From: Aaosphaeria pasadenensis
Lineage: Eukaryota > Ascomycota > Dothideomycetes > Pleosporales
Direction: 5' to 3'
DNA length: 64,000 nucleotides
NCBI GenBank assembly: GCA_022813625.1
Contig: JAKLMB010000017.1
Location: 124,001 to 188,000 of the forward strand
The notes below the pieces were generated by a model. The model was not told where the DNA came from and ran no database searches. It saw only the letters and a list, made by a program, of their open reading frames with translations. Of this stretch, positions 45,901 to 55,282 are shown in pieces. Positions within the stretch are counted from its first letter, which is position 1. The number at the start of each line of letters is the position of its first letter. The translations under genes and the position numbers were made by a program.

Positions 45901-46540
45901 GGAGCTCGGTGGCTTGCTCTTAGTTGTGCCGACCCTCCTACAGTCCTGAGTGGACTCACACGAATGAGTTGCTTTTTTTGCTAAACGCTTCTGACATCAC
46001 CACCAGAATTATTGAATGGAGCCCAAACCATCGGACACTCTGCCTCCTGTTGGCTCCCCTTTGACTGTTGCGAGTGTGCGCTTCAGCTCACGTTTCGCGC
46101 TGGAAATCAAACGACTCCTGTGTTTGGACAACATGAACCATTTACTCTTTTGGTCCTCACCGCGCACGAACTGTTATTCGTTGTATGTGAAAATTGTGCT
46201 CATTTCATTATACTAATTATACTTCAATTCGCAATATCGTAGATTCTCATTCTGTTATCCGCGCCATACAGCATCCACGTTATTTCGATTTCCTCGAATC
46301 CTCGCAAGTTTCCATCGCTCGTAGAACCCAAGAGAAAGCACGAATCTGCTGTGGCCATCCCGTCTAGGGATTTGGTGGTCATGCCTGTTCGTATATCGTT
46401 CCCCAGCTGGATGGACATTGTATTTCCCATGAGCACGTCTATGAATGGAAAGGATTACAGCAGTGATCTAGTTCCCGTAGCCGTTCATCCAGGAACGAAA
46501 ACTAAAACTAGTCCCAAGGTTGCGTCAACGACCGCGTACT
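42946..46540. other. Large intergenic region, no confident gene
   Basis: About 3.6 kb with one GTACGGAGTAC site at 43582-43592. The longest clean frame (44943-45383, plus, 146 codons) has an internal hydrophobic stretch but no start context, domain or splice support. Many short overlapping frames elsewhere are treated as chance. Confidence 0.4.
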
Positions 46541-48337
46541 TTACCGTGATGAATTGCTGGTCTTGGTGCCGATCACCTCGATGATCTCGATTACGTCCTT
46601 CAAATGAAACTCACTAAGATCAACATCTTCTTGCTCAACGTCTCCCATCCTGGCCCAAGGAAGCTCCGCGGGAACTCTTTCCTTCACATCTTCATCATCG
46701 CTTAAATCTAACCAGGAAAGCTCGTTCAGGTCCACACTAGATGCCCAAGAGTCGAACGCAGAAATCTCCACTATTCCTGTATCAGTGCAACGCCCCTCGT
46801 ATGCGAGAGTATCCGCAAGCAAGGTTTCCTTCAGTGCCTTGTATTCGAACTCGGCTTGCGAGTCTCGGTCGAAAACAATGAAAGGTCGCAATTGATGCGA
46901 CTCGCCACCTTGAACAGGACCTACAGTTGCATCAGCAGTATCCCTGGGCTGGCCTAAAAACGTATCGTCATTATTCAACACCGTTGTAGGAATAAATTCG
47001 TCAGTCAGGAAGAAATCAACCGTGGATGTACCCTCGAGGCTTTCAGTCGATGGATTTGCTGCCGGACAGCGGTCATCAGTCATGATACGGAGTCCTACGT
47101 CTCCTCGATTCTTCTGTTGAAGTGAGACGAGTAAATTTTCGAAAGCGGCTGTATCGTTCTGATCGCCGAGCCTGTGTGCTAAATCGATTGGAACTGGAAA
47201 TTCCATTAGGACCCTGGCCTCGCTGTTGTTCTTGTACACATGATCAGATCCATTTCCCCCAATGCTTTGAGATTCTCCGTCTATAGGTGACGGGCAGAGT
47301 CCCCGCATACAAGGGGGACAGTGTGGGCAGAACCTAGCTGTTATACTGGAGAGAAGAGGCTCACAGTCCGAATCGCAGAACAGACTCCCAACCACCGATT
47401 GATTGTCTGATTGTGATGATGATGCCGACGCAGTCTCGCACCCCTCGCATTCGCCATCCAACGGTTTAACAATTAACGGCTCACAATCTGAACCATAGAA
47501 TCCACTTACATCAAATGATTGAGTCCATGACAGGGACGATGAAGCTCTGCTCACGGTGTCGTCACGCAGCAACTCGGCAGCCACGGCTTCAATGTAAGCA
47601 TTATCATACTCAGGAACCGTGAACTCACCATCTTCGTCGTCTCGATAGAGTGCTTCCACAGTGTCGATGAACTCGAGATCCAGATCATCATTATCAGCTT
47701 CGACCACCCCATAGCCAGACTCCACCGATCGCTCGCCAACATTCGCACCACTATCCCAACCACCAACGACCCAGTCGTCCGACAGATTCTCAGAATCCGA
47801 CTCCAGCGACCGACTCCTCAACCTCTTAAACTGCTCCGCGACACCCTCGGCACGCATTCTAACTACAGGCGCACTCCCAAAGCCATCCCCGCACTCCTTC
47901 TCGGCATCGAAGTTCCCGCATTCCCTACCGCCACGCTCATGAGACTTCGAGGCAGCACGACACACATCGTCCTCTGCATGCACGCCCCGTGTATTCTCCA
48001 CGCAATCATCTGGAAACCTTGCCTTCGCGCCTTCGCAGACGATCGAATGTCGTTCCGAATCGTCAGTCAGATAGGCGAGGTCGTCCTCGATGGCTCGTCC
48101 GAACGCGAGTGAATATGATTCGCCTTCGACGGCTTGTCCGAACGCGAGTGAATATGTTTCGCCTTCGACGTCGAGGAAACGTGTCATCCATCTCCGCAGC
48201 CCATGTTGGCTGGTGTTGCTGCGGTGCAGATCGGGGGTTCTGGCTGTAGATTGGCCCCTGGGACTGGAGGGTAGATGTTCTGGCACGGTGGAAGGGCGTG
48301 CGGTGTGGGTTGAGGATCTTAGTTGTGGGGAGGTCAT
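46541..48337 (-). CDS. Acidic, mostly disordered protein (598 aa), unrecognised
   Basis: Single-exon open frame of 598 codons starting at ATG 48337. It is Ser/Asp/Glu-rich throughout, with a basic, Ser/Thr/Pro-rich first 50 residues. Repeats include a 13-residue tandem pair VEGETYSLAFGQA / VEGESYSLAFGRA (39-bp DNA period around 48100-48175) and two SDCEPL motifs (SDCEPLIVKPL and SDCEPLLSSI). A CPHCPPCMRGLCPSP cysteine cluster lies mid-protein. The end (DVIEIIEVIGTKTSNSSR) is hydrophobic-charged. No domain family was recognised. Length, the uninterrupted frame and biased composition support a real gene; function unknown. Confidence 0.65.
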   Translation of the reverse strand: MTSPQLRSSTHTARPSTVPEHLPSSPRGQSTARTPDLHRSNTSQHGLRRWMTRFLDVEGETYSLAFGQAVEGESYSLAFGRAIEDDLAYLTDDSERHSIVCEGAKARFPDDCVENTRGVHAEDDVCRAASKSHERGGRECGNFDAEKECGDGFGSAPVVRMRAEGVAEQFKRLRSRSLESDSENLSDDWVVGGWDSGANVGERSVESGYGVVEADNDDLDLEFIDTVEALYRDDEDGEFTVPEYDNAYIEAVAAELLRDDTVSRASSSLSWTQSFDVSGFYGSDCEPLIVKPLDGECEGCETASASSSQSDNQSVVGSLFCDSDCEPLLSSITARFCPHCPPCMRGLCPSPIDGESQSIGGNGSDHVYKNNSEARVLMEFPVPIDLAHRLGDQNDTAAFENLLVSLQQKNRGDVGLRIMTDDRCPAANPSTESLEGTSTVDFFLTDEFIPTTVLNNDDTFLGQPRDTADATVGPVQGGESHQLRPFIVFDRDSQAEFEYKALKETLLADTLAYEGRCTDTGIVEISAFDSWASSVDLNELSWLDLSDDEDVKERVPAELPWARMGDVEQEDVDLSEFHLKDVIEIIEVIGTKTSNSSR

Positions 48338-49502
48338 AGTTCCTGCTATGTATGGTGTGGGTGGGTTGATGGAATGCGGATTGGAGGTTTCGAGGATTGG
48401 GGTGGTTGAGGATGGCGTTGCAGTAAGTCGTCGCAGACGGCTGAGTGGAAAGAGTGTGTATGCTGGTAGCTAGGTAGTTCTATATACTCTGTTTTCGTGA
48501 ATTATGTGGTGCACAATGTTCATGGTTTCAGGAGTGTTGTTCAATGTTTGGCCGTACAGTCACAATCCCATTGTTTCACCTTGAAAAGATGTACAAAGGC
48601 TATGATTGGGAACTGAGATGTCATCTATTATTTTAGATACTACAGTCAATTATCTCATCTGTTGAAAACCTGTCCTGACGATTATGCTTGTGAGTGTCCG
48701 AATCGCTAAGATCCTACACGCAGAATTGAATCAAAGCCAGTTCCGTCAAATCTCATTATTTTCCTTTGGTACTTTTTTATAGTAATTCAACTTCGTCCTA
48801 TTCCATATCGACATCAAGAATGTATCTAAATAATATGTGGTGGGTGTTGATTTTATTTTCTGTATAATTTAGTAATGGGTGTTACTTGACATAATAGGTA
48901 CAGTGTACACGTAGATTTATAGTAATTGTCAATTTTTATTCTATACACAAAATTCCAAGATCATTCATTCAGTCAAATAAAAAGCCAACGAAGCCCAACA
49001 GCCGAAAGCCATGATCGTAACAATGTTTTCCCTTCAATTTGATTATTGATTGCTGTTGACTTGGGTAACATCTTTGCCAACGGCCACACTTCGGTCCTCC
49101 ACCTACACCCAGACGTGGCATTGCATGCCTCTAACTAGATGATACACTAACCATTTACACAATAATTTAACCGACACAGGTTCGGTTGTCTTCCCTTTGT
49201 TTCTTCAAGGCCAGAACAGAACCATCCATGCATGCAGACATGAAGGATTGGAGGTGACAAAAACTATTGTATACATGCAGCTAAGAAAGGCTACAGTAGT
49301 CCCAATACTAACGTCCCATGCAAGGCCAGAATGCTTCTAAAAAAAGGGCATTACATCACTGCTAGCTGCATCTGACGAAAAATTCGGTTCTACAAATCGG
49401 ATCATCCCGCCACATCGGCACATGTCTTTCCATGTCTTTTTGAGACCAAAAAATTGCAAAAAAGAACGCTACACCCTCTTATGCAAGAGAATGGATGAAT
49501 GG
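48338..49502. other. Intergenic, no gene seen
   Basis: AT-rich spacer of about 1.2 kb between the acidic protein gene and tRNA-Leu. Confidence 0.5.
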
Positions 49503-49613
49503 TGATCAGAGTGGGACTCGAACCCACGCCACTTTCGTGACCAGGAAGATACAAACGTATCAAGACGTTAAGGAAACCTTAACCTGGCGCCATAACCGCT
49601 CGGCCATCTGACC
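49503..49613 (-). tRNA. tRNA-Leu (AAG) with 30-nt intron
   Basis: On the minus strand, acceptor GGTCAGA (49613-49607) pairs with TCTGATC (one G-U), with discriminator A at 49503. The D-arm is GCCGAGCGGTTATGGC. Anticodon stem CCAGG/CCTGG encloses TTAAGG, giving anticodon AAG at 49580-49578. The intron 49547-49576 follows position 37. A long variable arm (TCACGAAAGTG) marks a class II tRNA, and the T-arm is GTGGG-TTCGAGT-CCCAC. All features agree with tRNA-Leu. Confidence 0.95.
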
Positions 49614-51124
49614 TGTGCTTATTCGATGAAGAGATGAAGAATTATATGTCCTATACAAGCCACAAAAACATATCTTCAAAGAATGAAGTTATTCGGATAT
49701 GTGGTTGTTGAGGGCGTGGTTGTGGAGCATTCGGCAAAGAATTGAATTTTTTTGACGCTCAACACCTTACCCGATCGGGCTTCGATATATCCATTAGCTC
49801 GATGTTAGGATGGGTGTACCAAGTGACCAGCTCGTTGTGTACACACTCCGAATTCAGAGTTAATGTTATACCAATATATGTATGAGTAGCCGAGGGAGAT
49901 GTGTGGATATTCTCTGAGTGCTGGTAGAGAACTCGGTAAAGGCTTTGTAGACTGAAGGCCACATTTGTTGAACATATGATATCGCATGGTGCCTGGGGTT
50001 GTTACTTGAAAGATGACTGCCGAACTCAAGCCATTCTGAGTGATGAAGACCGCCCTGTTGTTGTTAATCATTCACATTCATTGCCCAATTGCTGTTTATT
50101 ACTTAGCCTCCAGTCGCCACACAGAGAGATGGGCGTGATGATTGCGCATGTCATTCTGGCGCCAATTTCTGAAGCAACGCTCCTTCCCATTATTTCTTTC
50201 GGGGTTGTACTGGCGACCTTTCTTATCATTTTCTGATCATCTCTGGATCATCATCAAGAACGTGCCGGACGACCATGAGACTATAACTTATCGCGAGAGT
50301 GGAACTGCCGGAGAAGCGAAAACATATGAGAAATAGTGTCGCATAGGGAGAGAAATTCGATGAGCATAGAAACGATATAGAAGCAAGGAGAAATGAATGT
50401 AGATGACTGAGAGTAGAAAGGCGGAGCAGGAGCCGTGGAAGACAAAAGAGACAAGAGGGCGCATATTTGGAATGCCACACACAAGCCTTTCGACAAGAGG
50501 GTCACGATACTGGAAATGCTTCGTCAATCGTGGTTTATGGTGTATTACTTCTTGCGGTTGGGGTCGCAGAATCAGACGTCAGCGCAGTGGAGTATAATGC
50601 GGGCATATCGAAGAGTCATTTCCAGGACGAGGAGCGATACGTGAGAGAGGCAGCGTGAGAGGTGTTTATATCTGAGGAAGAAAGGCAATGTAAATCCACT
50701 GAGCGAAAGACTAGGTTGAATAGGGTAGATATTCCATTGGAGATCTGGAGCATTTGAATGATGCGTTGGCTGGGAGTAAAGGATAGTAGGGGTCAGGTGA
50801 GTTGGTTACCCGGATTAAGGGTCCTAACAGACAAAGAAGACAACACTCTTCGCGTCCATAAACATTGACTCTGGCCCAAATATGAACAATAGTTGAAACC
50901 TCGAAACCACGATAGAGATTCAATCAAAGGAGCGCGTTGACAACGGATGAAGTCGGACGTCGGCATTTCGGGCGTTTGATTGGAAATGGCGTGAATCTTG
51001 ACGATGACGTTAACAGGCAGGCTTGGCACGTCTGCGGTACTTCGAGCTTGCGACCTCTCTCAATCACATCCACCACCGTTCGTCGACGCCAATTCCTTAT
51101 CTCATCTTCTCAATTCGTTTCATC
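49614..51124. other. Intergenic, no gene seen
   Basis: About 1.5 kb upstream of the cytochrome b5 reductase gene. Small overlapping frames at 50226-50660 on both strands have no support. Confidence 0.45.
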
Positions 51125-52295
51125 ATGTTTGCGCGACAAGCTTTCCGTCCGGCCAGGACGCTGCAGCAGGTATTTGGTCCGAGGGGTTGCGAAAGTGCTC
51201 ATCTGCAAAACTAAAGCTAATATTCTCTTTCTCACAGCACGTCCGTCGCTACGCATCCGAAGCCCCAAAGAGCAGCGGTGGTAATGGCGTCCTCTATGCT
51301 GGAATCGGTGGAGCTGCTCTTACTGGTGGCTATTTCTACCTTCGAGGAAACAGTAGCCCAGCCCAAGACGCAAAGAAAGCCTTGGGCCAGGCTACGGAAG
51401 CAAAGAAGGCATTCACAGGCGGCGACCAGGGCTTTGTTTCGCTACTCCTGGAGAAGTCTGAGATCATCAACCACAATACCAAGCTCCTGACATTTAAGCT
51501 GCCTGAGGATGATATGGAGAGCGGCCTATCTGTCGCATGTGCGTCCTCAAGTCCCCCACCATTACAATTCATTGGTTAACCCATCTGTAGCTGCGGTCAT
51601 CACCAAGTACAAGGGCCCGAATATGGAGAAGGCAGTCATCCGACCATATACCCCCACCAGCGATGTTGGTATGTTGTAACCACGAGTCCCTCAAAGCCAT
51701 TTTCAAATTCTCATACCGCACAGACCAGAAGGGCACCGTAGACTTCATTGTCAAGAAGTACCCCAATGGACCGATGTCGAGCCATCTTCACGACTTGGAG
51801 CCTGGCCAGCGTCTTGATATCAAGGGACCTATCCCTAAGTATCAGTGGTCAGCGAATAAGCATGAGCATGTCGCAATGATCGCAGGTGGAACTGGTATCA
51901 CCCCCATGTGGCAAGTCGCAAACGCCATCTTCAAGAACCCCGAGGACAAGACCAAAGTTACTTTGATCTTTGGAAATGTCACAGAGCAGGACATCTTGTT
52001 GAAGAAGGAATGGGAACGTCTTGAGAACACCTACCCCCAGCGATTCAGGGCTTTCTACGTCTTAGATAACCCTCCCGAGTCGTGGCAGGGCGGAAAGGGC
52101 TTCGTCACCAAGGAGCTTTTGAAGACTGTTCTCCCCGAGCCAAAGGAGGGTGATAAGGTCAAGATCTTCGTGTGCGGTCCCCCAGGTCTCTACAAGGCTA
52201 TCAGCGGTGGCAAGAAGAGCCCACAAGATCAGGGAGAGCTCGATGGTTACCTGAAGGAACTTGGCTACAGCAAGGACCAAGTTTACAAGTTTTAG
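51125..52295 (+). CDS. MCR1: NADH-cytochrome b5 reductase, mitochondrial Mcr1 type (331 aa)
   Basis: FAD enzyme passing electrons from NADH to cytochrome b5 or related acceptors. In yeast, Mcr1 is dually located to the outer membrane and intermembrane space and supports ergosterol synthesis and oxidative-stress defence. Exons are 51125-51169, 51238-51538, 51591-51668 and 51724-52295; introns are 52-68 nt and the joined CDS is divisible by three. The N-terminus is a mitochondrial-type presequence (MFARQAFRPARTLQQ/HVRRYAS) followed by a membrane anchor (VLYAGIGGAALTGGYFYL). The FAD motif RPYTPTS, the GGTGITPMWQV nucleotide-binding motif and CGPPGLYKAISG near the C-terminus are diagnostic. Intron 3 lies directly after the PYTPTSDV FAD motif. 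Length fits the family at about 300-330 residues. Confidence 0.95.
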
Positions 52296-52753
52296 AAGTC
52301 CTATAGACATTTCGAGGGCCTGTACGATATGTGCCGCCTAGATATAGATTACTATGTGAAATGGATACCATTTTCGATCATTCATGCAATCTACCAATCA
52401 TGCTTCGGGCCCGAATACTTAACCGTGTCGCCAATGAAATATAGTTTTAGCCTGATTTGGCAATTGCAATAAGTAGGGGTAGTCATTCCAATATAACTTC
52501 AATACAGAGTAACTGTACAGCTCGTATAAGCGTGCATGTGAATGCTGCTACACTCAATGTTCATAATGATCTGGCGGCCTTTATTACTCAGGAACAAATC
52601 CTTGTAATCACTCTCGGTTATCAATGCCTGGTCATATCTAAATCCTGGCCTTGGTGTTATATATATGAGATCCCTGGGTAGTTATGTCTACATAGTCAAA
52701 TTTCTTCGTGTCCCACGATATCTAAGTAGGAATTTTAAGTCAAAACTACAACC
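52296..52753. other. Intergenic, no gene seen
   Basis: Spacer of about 460 bp between two plus-strand genes. Confidence 0.5.
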
Positions 52754-53854
52754 ATGAAAATCTTTTCAGCGTTCCTACTGCTATTTTCGATAACATCATC
52801 GCACCTCCATAAGCGCGATATATGCAAGGTCGAATCTTTCCACGACCCCCTCGTAGATGATGGCCCCGCAATAACTGCTGCTCTGGAAAAGTGCGGAGGG
52901 TCGGGCAGTGTAGTTTTCCCAGCAAACCAAACATTCACGCTCCGATCGCCTGTCGACCTTTCCGCATGCCGTGCTTGTGCTATTAGGATCGACGGTCGGA
53001 TCACTGTCTCTCCAGATTGGGATTATTGGGAGAAACAATTTGCCGTTTTCTTGATCTCCAATGCCTCAGCCATGGTCGTCGACTCACCAGACAGCACTGG
53101 TATTATCGATGCACGGAATTTTGGTTGGGGAGGTGGATCTCCTCCACAAGCTCGCATTCCAAAACTGTTCAGCATCACCGACAGCAGCTACCAAATCCAT
53201 ATCCGAGATCTCAAGATTACAAACAGTCCGGGGACTGCGTTCTTTATAGGTAGCCAGGCGAGTGCGGTGCGCCTGCACGATATCGATATCGGTCAGAGTA
53301 CTTCGGGAGTCGGAGAGGGCGTCGTAATCGAAGATTCCAATCATGTGTATGTGTGGAACAATACCATCCACGCTACGGATGCATGTGTAAAGGTTCTTCC
53401 AAACACTGAGAACGTGCAGGTAGAGCACAGCACTTGCACAATTTCCATAGATGGCCCCTTGGACACAGAACCGTCTGGTATCAACATCAATTTTGGGGCC
53501 CAGTCGGATAGGAACTGGATTCGTAACGTACTGGTCCGGGGTCTGGCTGCTGTCGGCAGTATGAATGTCGTCTCCTTCCAGGCACCGCCTGATGCGGTGC
53601 CAGGGTCCAAATTCGAGGTTACCAATGCGACTTTCTCCGAATTTAACATCTCGGGTGCGAAGAGGGCGGTTTTACTGGAGCAGGGCGAAGTGAGTTTGAA
53701 TGCTACGCTCGTCATGTTCAGTCAGATCAAGGGCGAAGTGGAAACGCAGGACCCCGAAGGATTGAAGTGCAAGTATGAAAGTGATGTTTGTGACTTCAGA
53801 GTTCTAGACTGTAGGCGCGGTCAAGTGGTATTAGATCCACCTATTCTAATTTGA
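52754..53854 (+). CDS. Secreted GH28-like beta-helix protein with degraded catalytic motifs (366 aa)
   Basis: Intronless gene for a secreted right-handed beta-helix (pectin-lyase-fold) protein resembling GH28 polygalacturonases and rhamnogalacturonases. The signal peptide MKIFSAFLLLFSITSS is followed by HLHKRD, whose dibasic KR suits Kex2 processing. Family-like features are DPLVDDGPAITAALEKCGG, GSVVFPANQTFTL, GIIDARNFGWGGGSP and the strand repeats IHIRDLKITNSPG and VYVWNNTIHATDACVKV. In active GH28 enzymes the last region carries a DDC pair and a following GHG; here it reads TDAC (residues 208-211), and the GHG position is replaced by a SGININFG-type sequence. Hydrolase activity is therefore doubtful. 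A binding, decoy or altered-substrate role is possible but unproven. Confidence 0.75.
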   Translation: MKIFSAFLLLFSITSSHLHKRDICKVESFHDPLVDDGPAITAALEKCGGSGSVVFPANQTFTLRSPVDLSACRACAIRIDGRITVSPDWDYWEKQFAVFLISNASAMVVDSPDSTGIIDARNFGWGGGSPPQARIPKLFSITDSSYQIHIRDLKITNSPGTAFFIGSQASAVRLHDIDIGQSTSGVGEGVVIEDSNHVYVWNNTIHATDACVKVLPNTENVQVEHSTCTISIDGPLDTEPSGININFGAQSDRNWIRNVLVRGLAAVGSMNVVSFQAPPDAVPGSKFEVTNATFSEFNISGAKRAVLLEQGEVSLNATLVMFSQIKGEVETQDPEGLKCKYESDVCDFRVLDCRRGQVVLDPPILI

Positions 53855-55282
53855 AAAACAAAGTACTAACTGTACACAGATCTGTTCACATTAGATGTCG
53901 AGAAAGCTCACGATAATAATGGCACGAACCTACTTCAGCATATCGTTGCAAAGGAAGCACTAGGCATTCCTGACGTATCTCTATCTCTGGAAAACTAGAA
54001 GCCCAATGTTGTGACGCTGATTCAGCTATCCTTTTGGTGTTTACAATCACTTGTTAGCAAGTGTTGCTGCTCAAGACAGCAACAGTCTGCCACCTTCACT
54101 TGGTCCCCACCCCCAGCCAATCATCTTCGCCCATTTTCCACCAAATTCTTCTTCAATCACTTTCCTTCACTTCAGAACACAGATTACCTTTTCGGTCCAG
54201 TTGAGCATTGACCTGACTGTAAAAGAACCAGTCTTGCCAGCTCCTTCGTCTCCTCATCCTCTATCACCAACCCAGCAACTTGTCAACTCGTTACCCACTT
54301 TCCTCACAGGAACTGACACCCGCTGCCTTTGGTAACCCTTGGATTTCTTCATTCCACTCAGCTACTTCCACCTGATTTCTACATTTTCCATCCTCTCATT
54401 CTCACAAAATTGGAGCGATCCTCCTACCTTTCAACTTTCTACATTCAACAAACAAAGCAAACACTGCATTGTTCAGTCCACAACGACCGCCTCATTGTTC
54501 TGTAAACAACATCGACAAGACAGGTCCGTAACCTCTTTATATTCACTTTGACTGAGACTGACTAAACCCTTTCGCTGTCCTTCAGTTGCATACGTCAAGC
54601 TCTGCCTCCTTTGTACACAAGGATAGAGATCACTACTACACTCTCAGGTCAATCACCTGGACATCGAAGAGGTAGGTGAGTACTTACCCTGCCTGTTTAC
54701 TTTTATCTTGGCCGAGACAACTAAATCCGTTTTAGTGACATCAGTTCAACTCTGCCTCACTTCTAGCTAAGAACAGAGATTGTTGCTTCTAGTAAACAAA
54801 CCACCAACTGCACAATTCAGTCAACAATACCAAACCGACAGTTCACTTCTTTTACCGTCTTTTTACTTCTACCTTGACCTAGACCACCAACCAACACCCT
54901 TTTAATCGCTTTCATTTCAACTCTCCTTCACCTATACCCAAAGACAGGGATTATTACCTCCAACAACAAAACAACATCGAACATACAGGTCAGTGCTTCT
55001 CCAGTCTGTTGACTCCCACCTTGAATTAAGAGTGACTAACTCCTTTTTAGTCACATTCACTCCAACCGTATATCACCTATACCCAAGTGCAGAGATTCCT
55101 GCTACGTTCTCAAATCAACTACCCGCATATCGAACAAGCCTCAATTCGATCCACCATATATAATCGACTCGACTACAGCGCCTTTTGGTCACCTCTCACT
55201 ACAAATCAATAACGTCCCGTGCTCTACTTATCCAGGAGTTTTACGAACACACAACAGTCAACCCAACTCATCTCACGACAAA
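53855..55282 (+). promoter_or_regulatory. Upstream/leader region of the 539-aa gene
   Basis: About 1.4 kb, pyrimidine-rich and poor in G on the plus strand. From 54524 it consists of degenerate tandem modules with intron-like signals (listed separately). A TATATAAT box lies near 55158. Either most of the region is a spliced 5' UTR, or the modules are promoter DNA and transcription begins after the TATATAAT box. Confidence 0.4.
54524..55140 (+). repeat. Four tandem degenerate modules of about 150-170 bp, each intron-like plus exon-like
   Basis: Module starts are near 54524, 54672, 54842 and 54989. Each begins at a donor-like site after a purine-rich end (CAG/GTCCGT, GAG/GTAGGT, degraded in the third, CAG/GTCAGT). 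Each then has TTTACTT/ACCTTG-type pyrimidine sequence, a branch-like ACTAA element, a TTTTAG-type acceptor and an exon-like TTCAACTCTGCCTCAC...AGAGATT block. Intron-like intervals are 54524-54585 (62 nt), 54672-54735 (64 nt) and 54989-55050 (62 nt). In module 3 both the leading G of the donor and the acceptor AG are lost. Confidence 0.6.
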
